Assembly: GCA_049692255.1 (NCBI GenBank)
Contig: JBAVOR010000010.1
Span: 1-55,395 of the forward strand
DNA length: 55,395 nucleotides
Origin: JBAVOR01 sp049692255
GTDB lineage: Bacteria; Babelota; Babeliae; Babelales; JACPOV01
Direction: 5' to 3'
The position numbers were made by a program, and so were the translations under genes. Below are positions 17,168-25,750 of this stretch, in pieces. The notes under the pieces were generated by a model, which was not told the DNA's origin, searched no databases, and saw only the letters and a program-made list of their open reading frames with translations. Positions within the stretch are counted from its first letter, which is position 1; each line of letters begins with the position of its first letter.

Positions 17168-17689
17168 ATGATGAAAACACAGATCTATAAACACTGTGCA
17201 CGAGTATTAATGCTGGCATTGAGTGCAGCAGCGACACTCAATGGCTATAAATTGAATGTGGTGAATAATACAGAAGAAGATTTGGTAATTAAGCTCAATA
17301 CTATTGCTGGAGATGACGAAACGCAAGTAGTACCTGCTGGTAGCATAAATCCTGGAACAAACGCAGTTACTCCATATTCTAAGTCAATAGAAAAGGCGCT
17401 TATGGTCAGTGCGGTCGAAGTGCGTAGCCGATTTGGTAAGCAGATTCTTAACCTAACGGGAAATCAGCGGTCTGCCTTGAGTAGAGATATGTCTGTTTCA
17501 TATGGAAAAGGTCTTTTTAAGCTACACCAAGATTTAAAACTGTTGGGCAAATGCACATCTACAGCATGGAACGCCGATATAATTAAACAGTATTTTGACG
17601 CGATTAATGCTGCTGATGCTATAGTTCAACAGGCAGCTCGTAATCAAGATGGTGGAGAGGCGGGCATTATAGTGAAGTGGGAAAATTAA
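17168..17689 (+). CDS. Small secreted protein, VVNNT family
   Basis: 173 aa. A signal peptide (MMKTQIYKHCARVLMLALSAAATLNG) precedes a beta-rich segment, KLNVVNNTEEDLVIKL, which matches VVNNTNKNLAIRL in the secreted protein at 31915-32532; the rest diverges. An AAGGGG ribosome-binding site fits either of two adjacent ATGs (17168 or 17171). It is the first gene of a likely two-gene operon ending in the terminator at 18231. The function is unknown; the VNNT strand resembles the opening of a small beta-sandwich, which is only an impression. Confidence 0.65.
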   Translation: MMKTQIYKHCARVLMLALSAAATLNGYKLNVVNNTEEDLVIKLNTIAGDDETQVVPAGSINPGTNAVTPYSKSIEKALMVSAVEVRSRFGKQILNLTGNQRSALSRDMSVSYGKGLFKLHQDLKLLGKCTSTAWNADIIKQYFDAINAADAIVQQAARNQDGGEAGIIVKWEN

Positions 17690-17719
17690 AGATCAATTAA
17701 TAGAAAAGGATTGCGTAAT

Positions 17720-18205
17720 ATGAAGTTGACGATGAATATAATAATAGGATATATGCTTTTGGGCATGTTGTGTGTCTGTTTTGAGGGGCATGCTACGAAT
17801 ACATTTTGGGTTTTCAATTACATCAATAATTCAGTGACGCCGTATTTTCATAAGCAAGCAACAACTCTGACCCAATCAGTAGTTATGGGTAATCCACCCG
17901 GTGGCATGGGATTGGTAGCGGGACGTGACAGGATGGATTTGCATAGGGTAGAAATGAAGCCGTTTCCTCTCAATACTATAGACCATCTTAAAATCGAATC
18001 CGACATGGGAACCCTTTTCGATGGCGGAGTAAATTTCCCAGTACCCGGTAAAGAAATATTTATTCTATACAAGCGACCTCACTTGGCAGAGTTTGCGCTG
18101 CGGCTGCAAAATTGCGGTGATCTTTTATCTTCGAACCCAGAGGTTAAGCAATTGGTAGACCAAGCTCAGGCGGCACTGACTGAAACGAGGATAGAGTTTC
18201 GTTAG
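17720..18205 (+). CDS. Small secreted protein of unknown function
   Basis: 161 aa from the ATG at 17720, which lies 10 nt after an AAAAGGA box; the open frame reaches a TTG at 17711. A signal peptide (MKLTMNIIIGYMLLGMLCVCFEGHA) is followed by FWVFNYINNSVTPYF, a possible distant counterpart of the NVVNNT strand in the preceding gene. The middle is rich in Gly, Pro and Met. The C-terminus carries an amphipathic helix (VKQLVDQAQAALTETR). It is 30 bp downstream of its partner and is followed by a strong terminator. Confidence 0.65.
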   Translation: MKLTMNIIIGYMLLGMLCVCFEGHATNTFWVFNYINNSVTPYFHKQATTLTQSVVMGNPPGGMGLVAGRDRMDLHRVEMKPFPLNTIDHLKIESDMGTLFDGGVNFPVPGKEIFILYKRPHLAEFALRLQNCGDLLSSNPEVKQLVDQAQAALTETRIEFR

Positions 18206-18230
18206 AAAAGGCTTTGAACAAGCAACAAAA

Positions 18231-18266
18231 AAGAGCACGTGATTATTTCACGTGCTCTTTACTTTT
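18231..18266 (+). terminator. Rho-independent terminator of the small secreted protein operon
   Basis: A perfect 12-bp stem (AAGAGCACGTGA / TCACGTGCTCTT) with a 5-nt loop is followed by TTACTTTTT. It lies between the 17720-18205 gene and the 3' end of tRNA-His on the other strand. Confidence 0.85.
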
Positions 18267-18343
18267 TGGGGTGAATGGTGGGGATCGAACCCACGACCCT
18301 CAGAACCACAACCTGATGCTCTACCAACTGAGCTACATCCACC
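18267..18343 (-). tRNA. tRNA-His (GTG)
   Basis: A cloverleaf is readable on the minus strand. The acceptor is GTGGATG/CATTCAC with an extra 5' G (position -1) opposite C73, the hallmark of tRNA-His. The anticodon arm is TCAGG-TTGTGGT-TCTGA, with anticodon GTG. CCA is encoded at 18267-18269. Confidence 0.95.
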
Positions 18344-18495
18344 GTGCAGTTTTTATATGCGTATTAGTATAGAAATAACTCATGAAATTGCAACAGAATC
18401 GTTGGTATTCTTTTTTCGGCAATTCTGGTAAAATAAGTATAACACAGAAAAATACCTGATTTGTATACCCTATTTTATAGTAATTGAATAAAAAA

Positions 18496-21087
18496 ATGAA
18501 TAATAATAAAAAAAATAACGATACCATTCGTATTTTTAAGGCACGAGAGCATAACCTGAAAGAGGTAACCGTTGCTATTCCTAAAAATACATTCACCGTC
18601 ATTACCGGCCCTTCAGGTTCGGGTAAAAGCTCTTTAGCGCTCGATGTACTGTATACCGAAGGAAAGAGGAGGTATATGGAATCGTTGTCTTCTTATGCGC
18701 GCCAATTTTTGGGTATTACCAAAAAGCCTGAAGTAGAATCGATTGAGGGGCTATGCCCCGCTATTGCTATTGAGCAAAGAACGGTTGGCCATAACCCGCG
18801 CTCTACGGTAGGTACTATCACCGAAATCTATGATTATTTACGGGTACTCTATGCTCGTATTGGTACTCCCTACTGCCCGAACTGTAATATTCCTATCAGT
18901 CAACAGTCGCCAGAACAGGTTGCAATGCACCTCTTGATTCAGTTCGACACCCAAACAGTGACCATTGTGGCTCCCGTGGTAACCCATAAAAAGGGTGAAT
19001 TTAAGACGTTGCTTGTTGACCTGTATCAGAAAGGGTACCATCGCTTTATGATTGATGAGCAGATGTACCGCTTTAACAATGTGCAAGAAATAGATGGGGT
19101 TAAGCTCGCCAAAACCTATCATCACACTATTGGGGTACTGCTCGATAAAGTAACGATCAGTTCAGAAGAGAAATCACGCATAGTCGAAGACGTTGAAAAA
19201 TCATTCACATTAGCCAGCGGCATGTGCATGGTGGTTGTTGGGGATAAAAAATATACCTATTCTGGCAAACGTATGTGCGTAAACTGTTCATACTCGTTTC
19301 CAGAGCTTGAACCGCGCTTTTTCTCATTCAATTCACCCATTGGTGCTTGTAAAGCATGTAATGGGCTTGGGATAATGACACAGGCGTTTTCTTGGTGGCA
19401 AATGTTCCAGATGAACAAAGATGATCAAGAAGCATCACCTGAAAGTTTTGCAGATCCCGAGATTGGTAATGCAACGCAGTGCCAGGAGTGCCATGGCAAA
19501 CGCTTAAGCAAAGAGGCGTTACAAGTATTCATTGGTGGTAAGTCGATTATGGATATTTGTGATATGGCCGTTGATGATGCAATACCCTTTTTACAAAAAT
19601 TACGGCTTGATGCGGCGCAACAAGAAATTGCGGCAACATTATTGCGCGAAATTGGCAATCGTCTTTCATTTTTGCTCAACGTTGGCTTGGGATATCTAAC
19701 ATTATCACGCACGGCGCGTACACTTTCAGGCGGCGAAGGGCAACGCATTCGTCTAGCAACACAAATTGGTTCTGCACTCAGTGGCGTACTGTATGTGCTT
19801 GATGAACCAAGTATTGGGTTACATCAACGCGATAACGATCGTTTAATTGAAACGCTCAAAGCATTGCGCGATCAAGGCAATACGGTGCTGGTAGTGGAGC
19901 ATGATATTGATACGATTAAAGAAGCAGATTACGTGATAGATATGGGGCCTGGTGCTGGCGTGCGCGGAGGCCAGGTAATTGCTGCCGGAACGCCGAGTCA
20001 GTTGGCGCGCGATGCGAACTCATTAACCGGTGCTTATTTGTCTGGCAAACGTGCCATTGCAACTCCTGCCAAGCGGCGTAAATCTAAAGGTTCTATGACC
20101 CTGCGTAATGCGCACAAGAATAACTTAAAAAATGTTACGGCACAGTTCCCTTTAGGGGTATTCTGTTGCGTGTCTGGCGTGTCTGGTTCAGGTAAAAGTA
20201 CGTTAATTATGGAAGAGTTGGTGCCTGCACTCAAAAAATCATTCCTACGTGGTGTTGCGCGTAATCCATTGCGCGTATTAAATGAAGACCAATTGAGCGG
20301 TATTGAATCGATCGAATCACTGGTTGTTATTGACCAATCACCTATTGGCCGCACTTCACGTTCAAACCCTGCAACCTATTTAGGCATCTTTGATGAGATG
20401 CGCCGGTTATTTGCTGCATTGCCAGAAAGTAAAGCGCGTGGGTTTACCGTAGGCCGCTTTAGTTTTAACGTGGCAGAAGGGCGCTGCTTTGAATGCCGTG
20501 GTGAAGGCACCATTACCGTCTCAATGCAATTTTTGGCCGATGTGATTATGACCTGTAAGCAATGTAATGGTCAGCGCTATAACAAAGAAACGTTGAGCGT
20601 TACCTATAGAGGCAAAAACATTGCGCAAATTTTAGATATGACCATCTACGAAGCGGTTGAATTTTTCAGCGCACATAAAAATCTAGTCAAACGGTTACAG
20701 TTAATGTGTGATGTGGGGCTCGATTATCTTAAATTAGGCCAACCATCGCCAACCTTATCTGGTGGTGAAGCGCAGCGTATTAAGCTCGTTGACGAGTTAG
20801 CAAAGCGTGGCACCGACACCCTGTACATTTTAGACGAACCGACTACTGGATTGCATAACAGTGATATCGAACGATTACTCGTCGTATTGAATCGATTAGT
20901 TGATAAAGGCAATTCAATGATTGTTATCGAACATAATCTTGATGTGCTTAAAACAGCTGACTATATCATTGATATGGGACCAGAGGGTGGCGCTGCTGGT
21001 GGCATAATTGTTGCACAAGGTACGCCAGAAGCGGTAGCTAAAGTTGCTGCGAGCCATACGGGTAGGTATTTGAAACGCGTGTTATAA
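18496..21087 (+). CDS. uvrA: Excinuclease ABC subunit A
   Basis: 863 aa from the ATG at 18496; an in-frame TTG at 18484 is possible and neither start has a clear ribosome-binding site. UvrA is the damage-sensing ATPase of nucleotide excision repair. It has two ABC modules: Walker A GPSGSGKSS near residue 40 and GVSGSGKST near 562, with signatures LSGGEGQRIRLATQ and LSGGEAQRIKL. Zinc modules are CVNC...CKAC and CFEC...CKQC. It is about 70 aa shorter than E. coli UvrA (940 aa) but keeps every motif. No uvrB or uvrC is in the window. Confidence 0.97.
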   Translation: MNNNKKNNDTIRIFKAREHNLKEVTVAIPKNTFTVITGPSGSGKSSLALDVLYTEGKRRYMESLSSYARQFLGITKKPEVESIEGLCPAIAIEQRTVGHNPRSTVGTITEIYDYLRVLYARIGTPYCPNCNIPISQQSPEQVAMHLLIQFDTQTVTIVAPVVTHKKGEFKTLLVDLYQKGYHRFMIDEQMYRFNNVQEIDGVKLAKTYHHTIGVLLDKVTISSEEKSRIVEDVEKSFTLASGMCMVVVGDKKYTYSGKRMCVNCSYSFPELEPRFFSFNSPIGACKACNGLGIMTQAFSWWQMFQMNKDDQEASPESFADPEIGNATQCQECHGKRLSKEALQVFIGGKSIMDICDMAVDDAIPFLQKLRLDAAQQEIAATLLREIGNRLSFLLNVGLGYLTLSRTARTLSGGEGQRIRLATQIGSALSGVLYVLDEPSIGLHQRDNDRLIETLKALRDQGNTVLVVEHDIDTIKEADYVIDMGPGAGVRGGQVIAAGTPSQLARDANSLTGAYLSGKRAIATPAKRRKSKGSMTLRNAHKNNLKNVTAQFPLGVFCCVSGVSGSGKSTLIMEELVPALKKSFLRGVARNPLRVLNEDQLSGIESIESLVVIDQSPIGRTSRSNPATYLGIFDEMRRLFAALPESKARGFTVGRFSFNVAEGRCFECRGEGTITVSMQFLADVIMTCKQCNGQRYNKETLSVTYRGKNIAQILDMTIYEAVEFFSAHKNLVKRLQLMCDVGLDYLKLGQPSPTLSGGEAQRIKLVDELAKRGTDTLYILDEPTTGLHNSDIERLLVVLNRLVDKGNSMIVIEHNLDVLKTADYIIDMGPEGGAAGGIIVAQGTPEAVAKVAASHTGRYLKRVL

Positions 21088-21126
21088 AAAAGCACTCATC
21101 TTGCCTGTACGCCGTATTGGTAGCTT

Positions 21127-22566
21127 TCATTTTTCTGCTGTTTGCACCGTTTGATTCGGATGTTCTGAGCTATCGGTCTGCATAGTGCGTATATTCTTGC
21201 TATCAAAGAACTGAGGGCAATAAAAAAGACGGTTACCAAAAATATTTTTACCTACATTGTTACCGCTGATTGGTTCCTGCAGAAACACCGAATTGCGAAT
21301 TTCCGCAACTCCTTCGCGCAACGTAACTGCCGTTTTAATTTTCTCTGTTAACGGGAATGACTCAGGGAAAAGTCGTGGCTTTAAAAGATCAAGGTAATCA
21401 TTGGTAAATGTTGCCACTTTCTTAACATATGCTTTACCCGTTGCGAACCCTAAGAGTGCGGTATACAGTTCAAAGGTGCTGGAGCTGTTATGCTGGTATG
21501 CATTATTTTCTGTATCTGCAGTGACGAGTAGCGCTACCATACCCGGTGATTGGGGATTAGTAGAGAAATCAATTATTTTTTTAGTTTTTTGCGTATTTTT
21601 TTTATCGAGAGCATTTAAAAAAGAGAGATTTTGTTTGAAGCATTGTATGCGCGGTTCATTGATGCGCGGTCTTTGTAGAGCAATTGTGTAAACATCTCCT
21701 TGTGCAGTAAGTCCAAGCAGGGTGTATGGCAACGTAGGCAGATGCGCAATTTTTTTGAACGGATGGGGTAATATGTAAGGCACAAAAGTTGATGTCGTCT
21801 CATCTGAATCCTCTTTGATAACAACCCATAAATCTGATTGTATACTGTTGCCAACATCATTTTTTTTGTTAGTAATCACTGCGGCAGTTATTCCCTGTTC
21901 ATGGCGGTGATCAAGACTGTATGATTCTACTATTCCAGGTATGTTAGCGCGACCCGTGGACCCTTTAAACAACTGAGTTCTTTTTTCAGATTCGTTGTAC
22001 TGCAAGAGCAAAGTAGGGTTATTGGTGGGCTCATGAATACACATCTGTTTCTTGTAATGATGAGTGTATTGATCAATTGGTATTGCAAAACATTGTAACT
22101 TTTTTTCTTGTGATTTTGACCATTTGAATGCATAACATTTTTGTCGGTAATAATCTAACGCATGTGAGCGACATAGAGAATGCACAGAAGAAGGAATTAG
22201 AAAAGTAAAAGAGTCTTTTTGGTCGAGATCAAGCCTTTCTAATATAATGTTATGTAATACATTCTGCGTGTCGTTCCAGTACAGAGGTATATTGTTTTCA
22301 AGTGCTGTTTGATTGTAAGCATAGGCAAATATATAATTAACAATTTCCCGCGGCAAAGCTGTCCGTGCTATGGGTAGCAATGATTGCTGACTCTGTCCTA
22401 TTGGAGACAGCTTTGCTAGAACTGCGCAAAGCATTTTAGTCCGTTCATCGATTGTTCCTTTTTTTTCGGATGTTTCGAGCGATTGCGTTTGTTCAGCAGC
22501 ATGTATGTAACCAATAGTAATTGCAAAACAAAAAAAGCACAGAAGTACATGCGTGGTGTTTTTCAT
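21127..22566 (-). CDS. Large secreted protein with F-box-like motif (paralogue 1)
   Basis: 479 aa from the ATG at 22566, which opens a signal peptide (MKNTTHVLLCFFCFAITIGYIHAA); the frame extends upstream to 22614 through charged residues. After a linker, residues 70-80 read ALPREIVNYIF, close to the LPxEIxxxIF start of F-box domains. The C-terminal 300 residues are beta-strand-rich and contain LPTLPYTLLGLTAQGDVYTIAL and MVALLVTAD, matching the next gene over most of their length. A beta-propeller-like fold is possible but unproven. It lies 19 bp downstream of its paralogue, so the pair is probably co-transcribed. Confidence 0.65.
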   Translation of the reverse strand: MKNTTHVLLCFFCFAITIGYIHAAEQTQSLETSEKKGTIDERTKMLCAVLAKLSPIGQSQQSLLPIARTALPREIVNYIFAYAYNQTALENNIPLYWNDTQNVLHNIILERLDLDQKDSFTFLIPSSVHSLCRSHALDYYRQKCYAFKWSKSQEKKLQCFAIPIDQYTHHYKKQMCIHEPTNNPTLLLQYNESEKRTQLFKGSTGRANIPGIVESYSLDHRHEQGITAAVITNKKNDVGNSIQSDLWVVIKEDSDETTSTFVPYILPHPFKKIAHLPTLPYTLLGLTAQGDVYTIALQRPRINEPRIQCFKQNLSFLNALDKKNTQKTKKIIDFSTNPQSPGMVALLVTADTENNAYQHNSSSTFELYTALLGFATGKAYVKKVATFTNDYLDLLKPRLFPESFPLTEKIKTAVTLREGVAEIRNSVFLQEPISGNNVGKNIFGNRLFYCPQFFDSKNIRTMQTDSSEHPNQTVQTAEK

Positions 22567-22585
22567 GTAGCTTATCTTTCGTTTT

Positions 22586-24034
22586 TTATTTTTCTTGATC
22601 TGTTGGCGCGTCATTAATCGTTTTTATTGTAGCACGTCTGTTTTTGCTATCAAATATCTGTGCGCAGTACAAGAATCGGCTGGTATGAGCAATTACTTGA
22701 TTTGTACCAGCATGAAGCGCACTAATTTTATTACGAATATTTAATACTGCATCGCGGAAGTATAACTTTGTATCTACTGCTTGCAAGCAGATATTATTAG
22801 GATTACAAATTTTTTCTAGCACATATTTATTAGAAAACTCCGCAACTTTGCGTACAAATACTTTTTTGTTAGCGTTACTTGCAAATAACGCAGTATACAG
22901 TTCAAACACGCTCTGGCAATTGGTGAGGTATGTGTCTGAAGTAGCAACTAATAATGCTACCATGGCAGGAACTTGTGGATTAACTGCAATATCAACTATC
23001 TTTTTGTTGGCCATTGGAGACATATTTAAAAACGAAAGTTTTTGTTTGAACAGTTGCACATCAGTGTCATTGTATGTTGAATCTCCCCTGTTTAAGCCTA
23101 TGATTGAAAGATCACCATTCCCATGCAATCCGAGTAAGGTATTGTTTAGTGTGGGTAAATGTACTACTTTAGTAAATCTGCCCGGAAGTACGGATCGGTT
23201 CACTTTTTCATTTTTTTGCCATGTACGTAAAATAGAACTAGTAACTTTTGTATTGTCACGTGGCGGATAGCTCAAAAATGCAATTTTGGGTACTGTGCTC
23301 CGTTGGTCAACAGTGACGGTACGTATGGTATGCCCGTCAGATATATCCTGCGCAAGGCCAGTACAGGAAAAAGGTGGCCAGGGTATATTTGTTTTTTGAT
23401 CATACAGTTCGATTTTTAAGACATCTCCAAAAGGAGGGGGATTGTATGTTACTGCTATGAGCAAATTGTTAGCAGAAGGTTCATGTATACAATAGTGCGC
23501 TGTTTCTCCTGTATAGTGGAGCTCTTGCGGAGTATCTAATATATAAAAGCCGTTAATGTTTTTTTGGCTCGTACAATTTTCGAGTTTATGTGATCGTAGA
23601 AAATGCTTGTCCCTATGATCGCATCTTTCGTATTTAATGAAATCGAGCAGCGTATCTGGGGCGTTATTTTCATACACAACTACTTCATGCTCTTGCTCGT
23701 TTTCGTATGAAGAGAAGGCTATGCCGATATCTGCTAAGGAAAGCTTGTATGCACGGGTAAATATAAGATCAGCAATTGGGCTTGGAACTGATTGCACTAT
23801 GGGTAATGCATCTTTAATAGATCTAATTGCTTGCAACGTACGCCCATTCATGCCTTGTTGCGGCGTTCGCAGAACCTTGCAGAGCATTTTGATTCTTTTA
23901 TCAACTTTGTGTTTGGTTGCATTTGGATTTAGTTGTTCAATTGCAGACGAGTGCACTGGCTCTGCAGCAATGACGCGGTCAGCATTGATTGCCAAACAAA
24001 GAAAAGTTAGAAACACTATTTTGATGTTTTCCAT
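22586..24034 (-). CDS. Large secreted protein (paralogue 2)
   Basis: 482 aa with a signal peptide (MENIKIVFLTFLCLAINADRVIAA). It is paralogous to the 21127-22566 product: the shared blocks are KMLCKVLR, HYCIHEPSANN, LPTLNNTLLGLHGNGDLSIIGL, FKQKLSFLN, PAMVALLVATSD and FELYTALFAS. The F-box-like position is degenerate here (VPSPIADLIF). The repeated small strands with Gly-Asp turns suggest a beta-propeller-like domain. Expression may start upstream of ppa, whose stop codon is 36 bp before this start, or from its own promoter. The function is unknown. Confidence 0.65.
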   Translation of the reverse strand: MENIKIVFLTFLCLAINADRVIAAEPVHSSAIEQLNPNATKHKVDKRIKMLCKVLRTPQQGMNGRTLQAIRSIKDALPIVQSVPSPIADLIFTRAYKLSLADIGIAFSSYENEQEHEVVVYENNAPDTLLDFIKYERCDHRDKHFLRSHKLENCTSQKNINGFYILDTPQELHYTGETAHYCIHEPSANNLLIAVTYNPPPFGDVLKIELYDQKTNIPWPPFSCTGLAQDISDGHTIRTVTVDQRSTVPKIAFLSYPPRDNTKVTSSILRTWQKNEKVNRSVLPGRFTKVVHLPTLNNTLLGLHGNGDLSIIGLNRGDSTYNDTDVQLFKQKLSFLNMSPMANKKIVDIAVNPQVPAMVALLVATSDTYLTNCQSVFELYTALFASNANKKVFVRKVAEFSNKYVLEKICNPNNICLQAVDTKLYFRDAVLNIRNKISALHAGTNQVIAHTSRFLYCAQIFDSKNRRATIKTINDAPTDQEK

Positions 24035-24070
24035 ACCTACTCTTGAATTCCTTTATTGAGTGCTCTGTTT

Positions 24071-24628
24071 CTACTGCCACGTTTTTTTGTAGAGCGCGAT
24101 GCTTTCTTGTACTACCGCAAGCGCTTCTTGCTTGTTCAATATTTTGCCGATTTCTACTTTTTTCTTTTCTGCATTTTTGTAGTGAGCGAAGAAATAGAGA
24201 ATAGTTTCGATCAATTTTTTATCAAGATCGTCGATAGTTTGGATGCTTTTCAGGTATGGATCTTTATTGACGACACCGATTATTTTGTCATCTTGTTCAC
24301 CGCTGTCTATCATATTAAACCCACCTAAAACGCGCACATCCGCTGTGCTTAATGGTACCAATGGCTGTGCGCAGATAACTAGCATATCAAGAGGGTCATT
24401 ATCAGGGCAATAGGTCTGTGGCACAAAGCCATAATGAGCGGGATAGGTGAGCTCAGTGTTTAAAATACGATCAAGATTAAGCAACCCAGTTTCTTTGTCT
24501 AATTCATATTTTGCTTTAAATCCTTGCGGTATTTCAATAACGGTGCGTATTACCTGAGGGGCTGCGTCACCGACAGAGATATCATGCCAAGGATTGAACG
24601 GGCGTGGGCAAGTATTTTTTGATTGCAT
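24071..24628 (-). CDS. ppa: Inorganic pyrophosphatase (family I)
   Basis: 185 aa, the usual size. It hydrolyses pyrophosphate to two phosphates in the cytoplasm, pulling biosynthetic reactions forward. The metal-binding signature is PDNDPLDMLV, and other family blocks are KYELDKETGLL, YPAHYGFVPQT and VVNKDPYL. The C-terminal helix with FFAHYKNAEKKKVEIG matches the family. It is followed by the large secreted paralogue pair on the same strand. Confidence 0.97.
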   Translation of the reverse strand: MQSKNTCPRPFNPWHDISVGDAAPQVIRTVIEIPQGFKAKYELDKETGLLNLDRILNTELTYPAHYGFVPQTYCPDNDPLDMLVICAQPLVPLSTADVRVLGGFNMIDSGEQDDKIIGVVNKDPYLKSIQTIDDLDKKLIETILYFFAHYKNAEKKKVEIGKILNKQEALAVVQESIALYKKTWQ

Positions 24629-24667
24629 AGTTTGCCTTTTTTATATTTGAAATATTTACATATGACT

Positions 24668-24696
24668 TTGTATCGTTATCGCGCTTTTGATACACT
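24668..24696 (+). promoter_or_regulatory. Promoter of the 24764 membrane-protein gene
   Basis: TTGTAT at 24668-24673, a 17-nt spacer and TACACT at 24691-24696 preceded by TGA, an extended -10. The same -10 hexamer occurs at 32723, 37785 and 40919. Confidence 0.5.
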
Positions 24697-24763
24697 ATAA
24701 CTAATGTCTGTTATCGTATACCCAAATAGGGTGTTTGTGAATATTGTCAATCGAGGAAATTGC

Positions 24764-25750
24764 ATGAAATATAGCATGAGTATAGTAATGGCACTGGTTG
24801 CTGGGATGGCATGCGCACACGAATCATTTGTTCTTGCGCCACTAACGCATGAAATGGTAGATGCGTATCAACAAAAAATTGAGCGTATTATGCGGCGCGA
24901 TTATTATATTAAAGCGGGAGCTGCTGCTTCGCTTATTGGCTTAGTTGCATGGTGTAGTTATCGCATAGCAACGGCCCCTTCGTTACCTGCACAGGTAACC
25001 CCACCAGCAGAGTCAGTGTCTCTCCCTTCATCAGCGCCTGCGTTTATTGAAGATACGGTTATTAGCAACGAGCAAATCTGGAAAAAGTTGCTTGAAATGA
25101 GTAAAAATGCCGCTGCACAAAAAGTTGCTCTAATGCGCTACGGCGTTGTATATGGCAGTGAAACATGGCCAGAATGGTTTAAAAATAATGTACGGTATTA
25201 CGCAGACCGCGCTATTGTTGGTGTGGCATGCACAGGACTGATTGCTTTATTCAACCCTTTTAATAAATATTACCAACAATTTGATGCCGCGTTTGATAAG
25301 TTTCTTGATCTCATATTTCATGATGATTCAATAGCATGGTTCATGCAAAGCCAGGTTGCTAACATTCCAAGTTTAACGTTGTTAGAAACATACGCGAAAA
25401 AGCTCGATGCATTATCGTGGCAGAACGAACAAGAGCGCGACCTATGGCAATCAACAGCGCAATTATTTGTCCATAGTTGGCATTTGTACAGCAAGCAGGT
25501 CGCTGCGCTTGTTGGATTTATGCGTTACAAGGCTGCACGATATGCACAAATATCTTCTGATCATCAACAGTTTATGTGCCAACAGGCAGACCAGTTAATC
25601 CAAACGGTATCGCGTGAACGAGAGTATTTACAACAGCTGCTTAACGATGAGCACGATGCACATACCTTTGTACAATCAATTACTGTATTGCAAACAGATG
25701 GCAATCAAGCGTTAAAAGAGATCGCATTGCTTGAGTCGTTGTTGGATTAA
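24764..25750 (+). CDS. Exported membrane protein of unknown function
   Basis: 328 aa from the ATG at 24764, which has a GAGGAAA box and opens a signal peptide (MKYSMSIVMALVAGMACA); the frame reaches 24704. Two further hydrophobic stretches (AGAAASLIGLVAWCSYRIA near residue 50 and AIVGVACTGLIALF near 155) predict membrane segments. The C-terminal half is helical and rich in Gln, Glu and Ala. The stop codon shares the palindrome TTAA with the stop of the converging phospholipase gene. No family was recognised. Confidence 0.65.
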   Translation: MKYSMSIVMALVAGMACAHESFVLAPLTHEMVDAYQQKIERIMRRDYYIKAGAAASLIGLVAWCSYRIATAPSLPAQVTPPAESVSLPSSAPAFIEDTVISNEQIWKKLLEMSKNAAAQKVALMRYGVVYGSETWPEWFKNNVRYYADRAIVGVACTGLIALFNPFNKYYQQFDAAFDKFLDLIFHDDSIAWFMQSQVANIPSLTLLETYAKKLDALSWQNEQERDLWQSTAQLFVHSWHLYSKQVAALVGFMRYKAARYAQISSDHQQFMCQQADQLIQTVSREREYLQQLLNDEHDAHTFVQSITVLQTDGNQALKEIALLESLLD

